Positions 28,952-37,981 are shown, numbered from the stretch's first letter. The stretch: DNA of 64,000 bases from Candidatus Sumerlaeota bacterium (GCA_030156535.1 JASGMJ010000003.1:62001-126000); one strand, 5' to 3'. Numbers and translations are program-made. The notes: generated by a model from the letters alone, not told the origin.

Positions 28952-30589
28952 ATGATTCGTTCTTTCAAGGGCGCCGCATTGGCGCTTGCCCTGGCTGGCC
29001 TTGCAACGGCTGCCATCTCCCCGGCGCTGGCGCAGAAAACGAGCGGGCCGCCGTTGCCTCACTGGGCGACGGGCACCGCCAGCGGCGTGGTCTTCGAGGA
29101 CACCAATGCCGACGGGGCCTTCGATCCCGATGATCGGGCACTGGCGGGAATCCGTGTTTCCAACGGCCGCACAATCGTGCGCACGGGGAGCGACGGGCGC
29201 TACACGATCCCCATTACGGACGACTGCAACATCTTCGTCATCAAGCCGCGCAACTACCGCACGGCGGTCGACGAGAACATGCTGCCGCGCTTCTATTATA
29301 CCCACAAGCCAAACGGCTCGCCCGAGTCCCGTTTCCCCGGCGTGGCGCCGACGGGACCGCTCCCCGCGTCCGTCGATTTCCCGCTGACGTTTGACGCCGA
29401 ACCCGACGTGTTTCGCGCGGTCTTCTGGGCCGATCCGCAGCCGCGTGACCTCAAGGAAATCGAGTACATCACCCACGACGTGATCGAGGAACTCGTTGGT
29501 GTCGATGCAGCCTTCGGCGTGACGCTCGGCGACATCATGTTCGACGACATTTCGCTCTTCGAGGAGCAAAACACCCGCGTCGCCATGATCGGCATTCCGT
29601 GGTACAACGTCATCGGCAACCACGACCTGAACTACGACGCCCGCGAGGACAAGTACTCCGACGAAACGTTCGAGCGCGTCTTCGGCCCCAACTACTATTC
29701 GTTCGACTACGGCCCCACGCACTTCATCGCGCTCGACGACGTGAACTGGTACTACGACGAGGGGGAGAAAAGAGGGAAGTACCACGGCGGGCTGAACAAG
29801 GAACAGTTGGAGTTCGTGAAGAACGATCTCGCGATGATTCCAGAGGATCAGCTCGTCGTCCTGATGATGCACATTCCACTGACGAACATCGGCAATCGCC
29901 AGGAACTCTACCGCCTGATCGAGCAGCGTCCCTACTGCATGTCGATCTCGGGGCACACGCACTATCAGGAGCACAAGTTCGTCACGCAGGCGGATGGATG
30001 GAAGGGCCCCAAGCCCCATCACCACGCAATCAACGTCACGGTGTCGGGGAGCTGGTGGTCGGGCGTGAAGGACGAGCGCGGCATTCCGCACACGACGATG
30101 CGCGACGGGGCGCCGAACGGATATTCGATCATCACCTTCAATGGCACGGAGTACGACATCGAGTTCAAGGCCGCGCGCTTCCCCGCGGACTACCAGATGA
30201 ACATCATGACGCCGGAGGAAGTGGTGCAGGCCGAGACAGGAGCAACGGAAGTCGTCGTCAACGTGTTCGGCGGTTCGAGCCACTCGAGCGTGGAGATGCG
30301 CGTTGCCGGCGGCGATTGGATGCCTCTGGAGAAAGTCGAACGCGTGGACCCGTGGTTTGCCGCCATGAAGAGCCGCGAGAAGAAGTGGGTGGGCAGCCTG
30401 GAAGCCGAGGCCGCCAAGGAGCGGGTTCTTCCCTTTGGCCGCACGCTGCCAAATGGAATCAAGTCCTCGCATCTGTGGGCGGCGAAGCTCCCCGCGGACC
30501 TTCCTGTGGGCAAGCAGCTCATCGAAGTGCGCACGACCGACATGTTCGGCAAGACGTACACGGCCGAGCGCGTCATCGCCGTCCGGTAG
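28952..30589 (+). CDS. Secreted calcineurin-like metallophosphatase
   Basis: A 545-residue exported enzyme. The signal peptide ends about residue 27 (SPALA-QK). Residues 40-110 are a SdrD-like or carboxypeptidase-regulatory-like beta domain (GVVFEDTNADGAFDPDDRALAGIRV). The metallophosphatase core follows with FWADPQP (about 159), GDIMFDD (193), GNHDLN (222), MMHIPL (about 310) and GHTHYQEH (about 345), a full di-metal ligand set. The C-terminal part matches the MetallophosC region found with this family. The phosphoester substrate is unknown. AGGAG lies 10 bases before the ATG at 28952. The hairpin after it is shared with the convergent glycosyltransferase. Confidence 0.88.
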   Translation: MIRSFKGAALALALAGLATAAISPALAQKTSGPPLPHWATGTASGVVFEDTNADGAFDPDDRALAGIRVSNGRTIVRTGSDGRYTIPITDDCNIFVIKPRNYRTAVDENMLPRFYYTHKPNGSPESRFPGVAPTGPLPASVDFPLTFDAEPDVFRAVFWADPQPRDLKEIEYITHDVIEELVGVDAAFGVTLGDIMFDDISLFEEQNTRVAMIGIPWYNVIGNHDLNYDAREDKYSDETFERVFGPNYYSFDYGPTHFIALDDVNWYYDEGEKRGKYHGGLNKEQLEFVKNDLAMIPEDQLVVLMMHIPLTNIGNRQELYRLIEQRPYCMSISGHTHYQEHKFVTQADGWKGPKPHHHAINVTVSGSWWSGVKDERGIPHTTMRDGAPNGYSIITFNGTEYDIEFKAARFPADYQMNIMTPEEVVQAETGATEVVVNVFGGSSHSSVEMRVAGGDWMPLEKVERVDPWFAAMKSREKKWVGSLEAEAAKERVLPFGRTLPNGIKSSHLWAAKLPADLPVGKQLIEVRTTDMFGKTYTAERVIAVR

Positions 30590-30619
30590 GCAATCGCGAA
30601 GAAAACGAATGCACGGCTG

Positions 30620-30644
30620 AGCGCGGGGTGATGAGCCCCGCGCT
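30620..30644. terminator. Bidirectional hairpin between metallophosphatase and glycosyltransferase genes
   Basis: AGCGCGGGG and CCCCGCGCT form a perfect 9-base-pair stem with a TGATGAG loop, between two convergent genes. The plus-strand tail is not T-rich; the minus-strand T-run comes some ten bases later. Confidence 0.5.
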
Positions 30645-30647
30645 TCG

Positions 30648-31817
30648 CTATTGGTTCCGTGCGGTGCGTTCGAGGATGTCGTAGGCCTGATGCGCGGCCT
30701 TTTCCCAGGTGAAGGCGTCGGCCCGGAGAATGCCGCGTGTTCGCATGCGCTGCCAGAGCGCCTCGTCCTTCCAGAGCAGACGAATGGCTTCGCCCATGGC
30801 TGTTGTGTCGGTGGGGTGAACGAGCAGGGCGGCGTTGTCCGCGACTTCCGCCATGGCACCGACGTCGCCCGTCACGACGGGAGTACCGCACGCCATGGCT
30901 TCGACGATGGGAAGGCCGAAGCCCTCGGTGAACGAGGGGAGCACGTGGAGACGCGCGTTCTCGTAGAGGGCGGGGAGGAACGCGTCCTCGACATAGCCGA
31001 GTTCGTGAACCTGCTTCGCCATTCCGTGACGTTGGATCGTGGCGGCGATTTTTTCGTAGTCGTGACCGCGCTTGCCGGCGAGCACCAGGTGGATGTTCTC
31101 GGCGCCGTGTTGCTGTGCCCAGGCAACGGCATCGACAAGGCGTGGCACGTTCTTGTGGGCTGTCAGCGTGCCGAGAAAGAGAACGTACTTGTCCGGCAGG
31201 TTCGGGAAACGCGTGCGCAGGGCCTGTGCACGGGACGCGCGCCCGGCGTCGTCGCGGCCAATGAAGTAGGGCGCTCCTGCACCGATGGGAACCACGGTGA
31301 GTTTGCGGGGGTCGGGCTTGCCATACCTCAGGATGTCGCGGCGCGACGCTTCGCTGTCCGTCATGATCGCATCCGCCACGCGGATCGTCGCATGCGTCCA
31401 GCGATGCCAGTAGAAGCGGCGCAGCGGCGGCAGGGTCTCGGGGTGTTCAAAGAACGTCATGTCGTGGATCGTGGCGACCATTGGAGCGACGTGGCGCCAC
31501 GGCAGAAAGTTCGACGGGCCCCAAAAGACATCGGGCTCCATTTCGCGGATGGCGCTCTCCAGGAAGACCCATTCCTCCAGACGGCGCGCCATGACGCGCT
31601 TCCACGGCCGGCCCCATGTCAGCAGGCGGAAACGATCGGGCGGCGCATCGGGGAGCGCGAAGGCGCGCCGGTTGATCGGCGAGGCCAGCCCGATGATGCG
31701 TGGCCGTGCGGGATGGCGCAGCAACGCGTCGATCATGTAGCGCGCATAGTACCCTGTACCCGTGAGCGTCGCCTGCGCGTGCAGCAGATTCACCATGATC
31801 GTGAGGGGACGGGACAT
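30648..31817 (-). CDS. GT4-family glycosyltransferase
   Basis: A 389-residue GT-B fold glycosyltransferase (group 1/GT4). The N-terminal acceptor domain begins MVNLLHAQATLTGTGYYAR. The donor domain includes KYVLFLGTLTAHKNVPRLVDA and the E-x7-E motif in EGFGLPIVEAMACGTPVV (nucleotide-sugar binding). Enzymes of this type often build surface polysaccharide; the sugar and acceptor here are unknown. The start at 31817 is the most plausible ATG but has no clear Shine-Dalgarno sequence, and a second ATG at 31796 is possible. It lies 43 bases after the next upstream gene, probably in one operon. Confidence 0.88.
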   Translation of the reverse strand: MSRPLTIMVNLLHAQATLTGTGYYARYMIDALLRHPARPRIIGLASPINRRAFALPDAPPDRFRLLTWGRPWKRVMARRLEEWVFLESAIREMEPDVFWGPSNFLPWRHVAPMVATIHDMTFFEHPETLPPLRRFYWHRWTHATIRVADAIMTDSEASRRDILRYGKPDPRKLTVVPIGAGAPYFIGRDDAGRASRAQALRTRFPNLPDKYVLFLGTLTAHKNVPRLVDAVAWAQQHGAENIHLVLAGKRGHDYEKIAATIQRHGMAKQVHELGYVEDAFLPALYENARLHVLPSFTEGFGLPIVEAMACGTPVVTGDVGAMAEVADNAALLVHPTDTTAMGEAIRLLWKDEALWQRMRTRGILRADAFTWEKAAHQAYDILERTARNQ

Positions 31818-31860
31818 GAAGGGGAAGACCGGAAGAGGATTTGCAGGGGAGGGCGGGGAA

Positions 31861-32406
31861 CTACCTGGTACCGCCGGGGGGCGGTTCCTGCTGGCGCATT
31901 TGCGCACGGCGTCGTTCCAGTGCCGTGATGTCGAACCAGACTTCATTGCCTCCCTCGGCGGAAAGGACATCGAAGACGCGTCCGTCCTCGTGCTGGATGA
32001 CGCTTTGCATCGTGGCGCGGCGGCTCGTGGCCGCCATGATGAAGTGCTCGTCGTCGACCTGCGTCACCAGATAGGGGCGCGCGGGCGTGCCGTCGCCCGA
32101 TTGGAGGAGGCAGTCGCGCAGCGCCACATAGAGGAAGACTTCCAGCTGCTCGCGTTCGGTGTTGCCGAGCGCGCTGGCGGCCTTGCCTGCAAAGTAGTGA
32201 ATTGAGGGAGAGAGCAGGCATGAGGGCATGAGGCGTTCAGCGAGCTTGAGCAACACCGTGTAGTTGCCCTCGTCGAAGAGCGCAGAGAGCGACTGCATCG
32301 GCGTCTCGACGGGCAGGTAGGTGGGCGAGACGACGAAGGCCTCGCGCAGAGCACGGAAGGTTTCCTCGCAGGGGTTGGCGATGAAGTTTTCAAAGGGCTC
32401 GCGCAT
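31861..32406 (-). CDS. Hypothetical protein (possibly DUF4919-like)
   Basis: A 181-residue soluble protein with no signal peptide. The helical first half (TFRALREAFVVSPTYLPVE, YTVLLKLAERLMPSCLLSPS) resembles the superhelical region of DUF4919-type proteins. The second half has a beta-strand pattern (YLVTQVDDEHFIMAAT, RVFDVLSAEGGNEVWFDIT). GGGAG lies 6 bases before the ATG. It sits upstream of the glycosyltransferase on the same strand, but nothing in it suggests a sugar-related role. Confidence 0.6.
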   Translation of the reverse strand: MREPFENFIANPCEETFRALREAFVVSPTYLPVETPMQSLSALFDEGNYTVLLKLAERLMPSCLLSPSIHYFAGKAASALGNTEREQLEVFLYVALRDCLLQSGDGTPARPYLVTQVDDEHFIMAATSRRATMQSVIQHEDGRVFDVLSAEGGNEVWFDITALERRRAQMRQQEPPPGGTR

Positions 32407-32539
32407 CGTTTTCTCCCACGCGCAGGGTCTTCGCCCGGGGGCTGTGTGTCCAGACGGAAACGGCACTGATCTGCCTTGACGGAGCGAGGGTGCCCGCTCT
32501 CCATCGGGCGAACGGAATTCCTTTCAGGAGCGCTCTGCC

Positions 32540-32914
32540 ATGACCCCGTCTGTCCCCATTCCCACGATTATCGACACCAACACCTTCCCTGCAAAGCCCG
32601 TGCAGATGGACGGCGTCAAAGGCGCGACGATCCGCGAGGTCATCACGGCGCGTGACGGTGCCCCGAACTTCGCAATGCGCGTTTTCGAGGTCGAGGCAGG
32701 CGGTCACACACCGCTGCACTCGCACAACTACGAACACGAAGTCTACATCCTGGCCGGACAGGGCGAACTCCACACGGCCGAGGGACCGAAGACATTCAAG
32801 GCCGGCGATGCGATTCTCGTTCCCGCCAACGCCGAGCACCAGTTCCGCACGCTCGGCGACGAGCCCATGAAGTTCATCTGCCTGATTCCGATCGAGCAGA
32901 ACTGCGCGCGCTGA
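32540..32914 (+). CDS. Single-domain cupin protein
   Basis: A 124-residue small beta-barrel protein. The cupin metal-binding motif 1 is intact (GGHTPLHSHNYEHEVYILAGQG, two His and a Glu as ligands) and motif 2 is present with a His in PANAEHQFRTLG. Such proteins include dioxygenases, isomerases and sensors; no specific activity can be assigned. AGGAG precedes the ATG. It is a lone gene pointing toward the DUF493 gene, with a 6-base gap between the two convergent stops. Confidence 0.85.
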   Translation: MTPSVPIPTIIDTNTFPAKPVQMDGVKGATIREVITARDGAPNFAMRVFEVEAGGHTPLHSHNYEHEVYILAGQGELHTAEGPKTFKAGDAILVPANAEHQFRTLGDEPMKFICLIPIEQNCAR

Positions 32915-32920
32915 GACGTT

Positions 32921-33229
32921 TCAAATGACAAACCGCGTGCCTTCGAGGGCGATGACCTCGCGGTAGAGTGCCTCGATGGTGGGAAAGTCGTCGTGGTACA
33001 CGTCGTACTTGTAGGCGGTGTAGCGTCCTCCGGAAGAGGCCCGAAAGGTGCGCTTGCGGATGTTCTGCTCGCCGGCGATGCGGACGACGATCTCTTCGAG
33101 ACGGGCGTGGTAGTCGGGGCTGGAGGCGCCGACGAAGCTGTAGCGCAGGACGTTGGGCAGCCGAAGCTGCTCGCGAAAGCGCTCGGGGTTCTCGAAGACG
33201 GACTTGGCGGAGAAGGGCTCGTTACTCAT
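32921..33229 (-). CDS. DUF493 (YbeD-like) protein
   Basis: A 102-residue alpha-beta protein of the DUF493/YbeD family, an ACT-like fold of unknown function. Typical segments are YSFVGASSPDYHARLEEIVVRI and the closing YDVYHDDFPTIEALYREVIALEGTRFVI. It follows the GCS2-type ligase by 65 bases on the same strand and may be the last gene of the peptidase-ligase operon. Confidence 0.85.
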   Translation of the reverse strand: MSNEPFSAKSVFENPERFREQLRLPNVLRYSFVGASSPDYHARLEEIVVRIAGEQNIRKRTFRASSGGRYTAYKYDVYHDDFPTIEALYREVIALEGTRFVI

Positions 33230-33294
33230 ACAAGCCAGCGTAGAGGCCGATGCGGCTGGCCCGCAAGGGCTTCGTGGCATTCCCCTCCGCCGTG

Positions 33295-34530
33295 TCACCC
33301 GCTGGGGGCGACGAAGAGTTCGCCGTCGGCGAGGCAGGCACACAGGCGTTCGTACACGGTGCGGATGTGTTTGGGCTGAGGGTTCTCGGGCAGCGCGGCG
33401 AGGATGCGGCGGGCCAGCGGGCCTTCGTGCAGCATCACCCACAGCGCATCCTGGTGCTCGTCGGCCACCTCCACCGATTGAGCCAGATGGTTCCAGACTT
33501 CCTCGGCAGTGGCGTCCCAGGCGAGGTCCATCCCGAAGAGTTTGAGGTAGTGGGCATCGGGCACGATGGCTTCCTCACCGCGCTTCACCGTCTCGTTGAG
33601 GAGTTGGATGAGTGCCGGTGTGTTGGCGTTCTTCTGGTCGGCGTAGCTGCTCCACCTTTCCTCGACGAGGGCGCGGACGACGGCGACGACGAGGGCCACG
33701 ATGGCGAGGTCGGCCTCGGGGCATTCCTGCAGGTCGAGCAGGCGGATCTCGATGGCGCCGCGGTCGAAGCGCGCGATGGCGCCGCGGCTGTTGAGGAAGA
33801 AGTGGCTCAGGATCTTGTCGGGGTCATGCGGCGCGATGTCGCGGTCGATGACCTTGAAGATGCGCTCGTTGTAGTCGGCCTCGGTGAAGACGCCTTCGGG
33901 GATGACGCTCCCGGTGACGGACGGAATGCGCTTCTGGTTCATGGCATAGTGGCGCAGGCGCGTGTCGAGAAAGCCGGTCTTCTTGTTTTCGAGCACGGGG
34001 GAACTGGCCGCGAGGGCGGGAAGCAGCGGGAGTACGAGGCGGATGGCGGCGTGCAGGCGTCCGAACTCCTCGTCGCCGGAAAACGGCAGATTGATGTGGA
34101 CGCTCTGGACGTTGGACCAGCCATGGCCCTTGCAGCCGAAGATGCGGTCGTAGGCGTGGTAGACGGGGCTGTACTCATGGGGCCAGATTTGCGTCTGGGT
34201 GAGCGGGTCCATCCACGGGTGCATGGCGGCAGGCATGAGGCGGCCGCCAAGCGGTGCGAGGAGCGCGCCGATCTTGTCGATGTCCTGCTGGAATTTCGCA
34301 CCGAGGCCGTCGAGCGTGGCGGCGGGGCCGTTCGTCTTGAGCTCGACGACGTGGAGAGCGAGTTCGTTGGACCAGGAGAGGTCGCCGATGTCGATTTCAG
34401 ACACAGGGCTGCCTGCCTGAGCCTCCATCAGCTTGTCGCACACGGGAAGGACATCGAGGGTTTCCTTCCCAACGATCATGTACTCGAGTTCGACGCCGGT
34501 GCCCGCGAACAGGTGCAGGTTGTCGCTCAT
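33295..34530 (-). CDS. GCS2-type carboxylate-amine ligase (glutamate-cysteine ligase family 2)
   Basis: A 411-residue ligase of the glutamine-synthetase-like fold family that includes YbdK and plant-type glutamate-cysteine ligase. Visible features are the start GTGVELEYMIV (Glu residues binding Mg-ATP), HVVELKTNGPAATLDGL, a WPHEYSPVYHAYDRIFGC region, VQSVHINLPFSGDEEF and DRGAIEIRLLDLQECPEADLAI. These enzymes join a carboxylate to an amine with ATP. Its start overlaps the end of the upstream ATP-grasp gene by 4 bases, so translation is coupled. With a RimK-like ligase and C39-like peptidase it likely makes or attaches a peptide-like product; actual glutathione synthesis is less likely. Confidence 0.88.
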   Translation of the reverse strand: MSDNLHLFAGTGVELEYMIVGKETLDVLPVCDKLMEAQAGSPVSEIDIGDLSWSNELALHVVELKTNGPAATLDGLGAKFQQDIDKIGALLAPLGGRLMPAAMHPWMDPLTQTQIWPHEYSPVYHAYDRIFGCKGHGWSNVQSVHINLPFSGDEEFGRLHAAIRLVLPLLPALAASSPVLENKKTGFLDTRLRHYAMNQKRIPSVTGSVIPEGVFTEADYNERIFKVIDRDIAPHDPDKILSHFFLNSRGAIARFDRGAIEIRLLDLQECPEADLAIVALVVAVVRALVEERWSSYADQKNANTPALIQLLNETVKRGEEAIVPDAHYLKLFGMDLAWDATAEEVWNHLAQSVEVADEHQDALWVMLHEGPLARRILAALPENPQPKHIRTVYERLCACLADGELFVAPSG

Positions 34531-36002
34531 TTCTGCTGTTTGCCTTCCTTGCTTTTTTCAATGCGCCTCAGGAAAGCCTGGGCGATTTTCTGCCAAAGTT
34601 CTTCTTTTTGACCGTGATCTTCGTCGCCTGCGTTGATGTCGGGGTTGTCGTTCACTTCCATGACGTAGGCCTTACCATCGATTTCCTTGAGGTCAACGCC
34701 ATAAAGGCTGGAACCGATGAGGGCGCAGGCTTGCAGGGCGGTCTGGACGACGTGGGGAGGAACGCTCCACAGCGGCAGCGTGTCCGTCTTTCCCCACTGG
34801 GCCTTGCCGTCGCCCTGGCGATTGACGACCTGCCAGTGCTTCTTGGCCATGTGATAGCGGCAGGCGAACAGCGGTTCACCGTCGATGACGCCGATGCGCC
34901 AGTCGTATTCGGTGGGCATGAACTGCTGGGCGATGAACAGGTCGGAGTCCTTGAGCATCACGGCGGCCTGCTCGAGCATTTCCTCGTGCGTGTTCACCTT
35001 GAGAACGCCCCGCGAGAAGGCGCTGTCGGGCTTCTTCAGGATGCAGGGGAGGCCGATTTCGTCGGCCAGCGTCTTCAGATTTCCGCGGTGCCCAATGATC
35101 GTGCGGGGCGTGGGGATTTTCGCGCGGGTCAGCAACTCGGCGAGAAACACCTTGTTGGAACAACGCAGAATGGAGTCGGAGTCGTCGATGACGGCGAGGC
35201 CTTCGGCCTGTGCCCGGCGGGCAAAGCGGAAGGTGTGGTGGTTGACGTTTGTTGTTTCTCGGATGAACAGGGCGTCGAACTCCGCGATCCGGCCGTAGTC
35301 GTCCTTGGTGATGACTTCGCTGGAGATGCCGAGCTTCTCCGCCGCGCGGCGGAAGCGCGCGATGGCCTTGGGGTCGGACGGGGCCTCGGGCTCGTCGGCG
35401 TTGACGAGAATCGCCATGTGAAAGCGCGAGGAGCCGATCTCCACGGCGGTGGGAACGTAGCGGTGGCTGAAGAATTCAGTGGCGAACTCGGTCACGGCGT
35501 CCCGGTGCCCCTCGGGGATGTCGGCGAGCGAGATCGGTTTGACGTTGCGCAGGCGCCAGCCCGCTTCCTCGCGGACGAAGCTGCAACGGAGCAGTGGCGC
35601 GGGGAACAGGCGGAAGAGGCGGGTACACAGGCGGTCGTAGCGCTTCGCCATGTTGCGCCCAAGATAGATGCTCAGCGTGAAGCGGTCGGACTGCAAGGGG
35701 GCCAGAGCCCGGTCGATCATGTCCTGCAGTTCCTCGCCCGCCAGACGGTGCAGCGAAACCAGCGAGAAATCCACGATGGTCGAGACCGAGGGGAGGGGCT
35801 TGTGCCCGCGCGCGGCGGCGAGCAGCGACACGTAGTAGCCCATCGACTGGTACTTGTACGAGCGGCAGAGATTGAACACGCGGGCGCCCTTGATCTGGGC
35901 GAATTCGTCGCGAGTCAGGTACTCCTGGGCAGTCACCGTGTCGACTTCCGGGGAATCCACCGACCAGTCGCCCTTGTCTTCGAGCACGACGATATTTCTC
36001 AT
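34527..36002 (-). CDS. RimK-family ATP-grasp ligase with N-terminal extension
   Basis: A 491-residue protein. The first 200 residues are the conserved extension found in this operon type (ARVFNLCRSYKYQSMGYYVSLLAAARGHKPLPS). The C-terminal half is a RimK-like ATP-grasp ligase: K284 in CSNKVFLAELL, KKPDS near 323-327, YDWRIGVIDG near 366 and the Mg-binding EVNDNPDINAGD (449-460). RimK relatives add amino acids to a peptide or protein C-terminus through an acyl-phosphate. It overlaps both neighbours by 4 bases (ATGA junctions). I use the ATG at 36002; the longer open frame would run into the peptidase gene. Confidence 0.9.
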   Translation of the reverse strand: MRNIVVLEDKGDWSVDSPEVDTVTAQEYLTRDEFAQIKGARVFNLCRSYKYQSMGYYVSLLAAARGHKPLPSVSTIVDFSLVSLHRLAGEELQDMIDRALAPLQSDRFTLSIYLGRNMAKRYDRLCTRLFRLFPAPLLRCSFVREEAGWRLRNVKPISLADIPEGHRDAVTEFATEFFSHRYVPTAVEIGSSRFHMAILVNADEPEAPSDPKAIARFRRAAEKLGISSEVITKDDYGRIAEFDALFIRETTNVNHHTFRFARRAQAEGLAVIDDSDSILRCSNKVFLAELLTRAKIPTPRTIIGHRGNLKTLADEIGLPCILKKPDSAFSRGVLKVNTHEEMLEQAAVMLKDSDLFIAQQFMPTEYDWRIGVIDGEPLFACRYHMAKKHWQVVNRQGDGKAQWGKTDTLPLWSVPPHVVQTALQACALIGSSLYGVDLKEIDGKAYVMEVNDNPDINAGDEDHGQKEELWQKIAQAFLRRIEKSKEGKQQK

Positions 36003-36748
36003 GATGTGAGTTCCGGGTGGGGGGGAGTTCCGGATTTGGGCGGAACTTTCCGGCGAGGCTGGATAATCAGGAAATTCGCATCGAATGTCATGACCCCCAA
36101 GAGTATGGCAGTCACGACCCGGGCAAGGGGAACCGTGTATTTGTTTTGGCAAAACGTTGGGTTGGGGGAAATCGGGTCGGCAACCGTCACTTGGCGCGTT
36201 TCCGAATCCAGCCCCGTCAGGACGACAAAGTGGCCGGACGGATCGCCCCGCACGTCGTCGTAATCGTCCTTGGGGCCGTACTCGCGCGGCGTGCGGTAAA
36301 GGAACGTCGCGCTCAGTCCCGTCAGGATCGGTTGGTCCCGCTTCAGATACCGGCGGATCAGCGTGGAGCTCAGGTCCTCCATCCGGATCTCCCCGCCGAG
36401 AGCAAGGAATTCACGGTAGGCATTGATGGCCGAGCGCAGTTTTGTCCCCGTCTTGTGTTTGGCCCGCGCGGCCAGGCGCTCGCCGATGTCAGCGACAGTC
36501 GGGTTGAACCACGTGGGATCGAAGACGTTGAGGTTGTACGAGTAGAGCTTGGCGCCGTAGCCGCGCTTGAGGGCGTGAACGCCGAGGAACGCCGCGATGG
36601 TGCCGCCGCCCTCGACACTCGGCGTTTCCCGAATGATCTGCTCGATCGTGATGGTGTCGCCATAGTAGCGGTAAACAGCCTGAAGACATGTCGGCCCACA
36701 CGCCGTGTCGTTCGGCTGTGCGAGCATCTGGATGGGTAAGCTGGTCAA
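35999..36748 (-). CDS. Peptidase C39-like cysteine protease
   Basis: A papain-fold peptidase of the C39-like family, about 249 residues. The nucleophile sits at the very N-terminus (LAQPNDTACGPTCLQAVYRYYGD, Cys17), with catalytic His173 in DPSGHFVVLTGLD and Asp191 in VTVADPIS. No signal peptide or ABC exporter domain is seen, so this is not a bacteriocin exporter. It probably processes or reverses the product of the two downstream ligases. The start is uncertain: TTG 36748 (AAAGG upstream, gives the expected leading strand) or ATG 36727. It is first in the overlapping operon. Confidence 0.82.
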   Translation of the reverse strand: MTSLPIQMLAQPNDTACGPTCLQAVYRYYGDTITIEQIIRETPSVEGGGTIAAFLGVHALKRGYGAKLYSYNLNVFDPTWFNPTVADIGERLAARAKHKTGTKLRSAINAYREFLALGGEIRMEDLSSTLIRRYLKRDQPILTGLSATFLYRTPREYGPKDDYDDVRGDPSGHFVVLTGLDSETRQVTVADPISPNPTFCQNKYTVPLARVVTAILLGVMTFDANFLIIQPRRKVPPKSGTPPHPELTS

Positions 36749-36916
36749 GGCACGCCTTTGCGGCAGAAAGAAATGACGAGCGCACGACGCCAAGGTGCGC
36801 CCGTCGAACTCAACACCGATATAGTAGGGCTAGATCCGAGTACGGAACAAGAACATTTCGACAGGACGTCGTTCAGAATTTCTGGCCTTCATGCTGCCCG
36901 GCGGCACCCGGTTTGG

Positions 36917-37318
36917 TCAGTTCGACGGCAGCGGGTAGTCCGATTCACCGCCCGAATGCCAGGGATTGCAGGGACGGTTCAGGCTGCTCTTGCGAAAGCG
37001 CGAGAAGACGAACACGTTGAAGAAGTGCATCAGGCCCAGAATCAACAGCACAGCCCCCACCTTGGTGGTGACGTGCTCGAGCGCCGCGACGCTCGTCTCC
37101 GGTTTCGCTCCCAATCGCAGGGCCATGCTCACGAAACCGACGTTCACCAGATAGAAGCCCACCAGCAGCAGGCGGTTCACCGAATCCGCCAACGGCTCGT
37201 TGCCGTGGAACGCGTCCACCAGAAAGATGCGCCCGTTTCGGAAAAGAACGCCGCCGACAAAAACCGTCACGGCAATGCTGATGGCGAGATAGATGACGTG
37301 CGACCAAAGGACGATCAT
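36917..37318 (-). CDS. Small integral membrane protein under GbsR-site control
   Basis: A 133-residue protein with three hydrophobic helices (VIYLAISIAVTVFVGGVLF, LLLVGFYLVNVGFVSMAL, GAVLLILGLMHFFNVFVF). I cannot name the family. GCAGGAGG lies 7 bases before the ATG. Upstream (37372-37389) is an 18-base operator-like sequence nearly identical to one before the adjacent regulator gene, so the regulator probably controls it. Genes of this kind beside GbsR-type regulators may concern membrane or osmotic stress; that is inference. Confidence 0.7.
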   Translation of the reverse strand: MIVLWSHVIYLAISIAVTVFVGGVLFRNGRIFLVDAFHGNEPLADSVNRLLLVGFYLVNVGFVSMALRLGAKPETSVAALEHVTTKVGAVLLILGLMHFFNVFVFSRFRKSSLNRPCNPWHSGGESDYPLPSN

Positions 37319-37371
37319 GATGGGGCCTCCTGCTGAAGTGGGTTGAAGGTTGCTCTATGGCGTTTCCGTTG

Positions 37372-37389
37372 TTTCGGTAGAGACTGAAA
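37372..37389. promoter_or_regulatory. Operator-like palindrome, copy 1 (GbsR site)
   Basis: TTTCGGTAGAGACTGAAA: half-sites TTTCGGT and ACTGAAA are imperfect inverted repeats around a 4-base centre. It lies 53 bases upstream of the membrane-protein gene. Confidence 0.65.
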
Positions 37390-37436
37390 TCAAGGGACGC
37401 ACCTGTGCCACGGTTCCGGTGAGCGCCGCAGTTGCC

Positions 37437-37967
37437 TCAGCCGCCGCCGATCACCCTGGGAATCTTCGATCCAAGTTTTGCGAACTTCCTGAGTGCCGGT
37501 GTCGGAACGCGCCGCAACTGCTCGTAAACGTCGGAGACCGTTTCCATGAACGCCAGCATCTCGGTCAGCTTCCGCCGCTTCTCCTCGCTGCCGGGCGCTG
37601 CCTCATCCAGCGTTCCGATGCATTCTCTCAGCGCCGTGACGGTGGGATCGAACTCGCGCTTCTTGCGCTCCTCGGCGATGATGCGTGCCATCTCCCAGAC
37701 GTCGCCGAGGGCCTCGTAGTAGTCACGGCGGTCGCCGAGCTGCTGGACGGTCCGCACGATTCTCCAGCCCACGAGCTCGCGCAGGCTGGTGCTCACGTTC
37801 GAGCGCGACACGTGAAGCGTCGCCGAGATTTCCTCGGCGTTCATGGGCTCGGGGGCGATGAACAGCAGGGCGTGGATTTGGGCGACTGTCCGGTTGATTC
37901 CCCATCGGGTGCCCATCTCCCCCCAGTGGAGGATGAAGCTGCGGGTGGCGTCGTCGAGTTCGGGCAT
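37437..37967 (-). CDS. GbsR/MarR-family transcriptional regulator
   Basis: A 176-residue winged-helix regulator of the GbsR branch of MarR proteins. The DNA-binding region is QIHALLFIAPEPMNAEEISATLHVSRSNVSTSLRELVGWRIV (about 30-72), followed by the helical dimerisation region. Characterised GbsR proteins are repressors responding to choline or osmolytes. AAAGGA lies 8 bases before the ATG, and an 18-base operator-like palindrome lies 14 bases farther upstream, which points to autoregulation. The downstream membrane protein has a second copy. Confidence 0.88.
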   Translation of the reverse strand: MPELDDATRSFILHWGEMGTRWGINRTVAQIHALLFIAPEPMNAEEISATLHVSRSNVSTSLRELVGWRIVRTVQQLGDRRDYYEALGDVWEMARIIAEERKKREFDPTVTALRECIGTLDEAAPGSEEKRRKLTEMLAFMETVSDVYEQLRRVPTPALRKFAKLGSKIPRVIGGG

Positions 37968-37981
37968 TGGTGTTTCCTTTA

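Noticed and set aside
35999..36748. C39 peptidase as part of a bacteriocin exporter
   Set aside because: There is no fused ABC or membrane domain and no leader-peptide gene nearby; the overlap with two ligases gives a different context.
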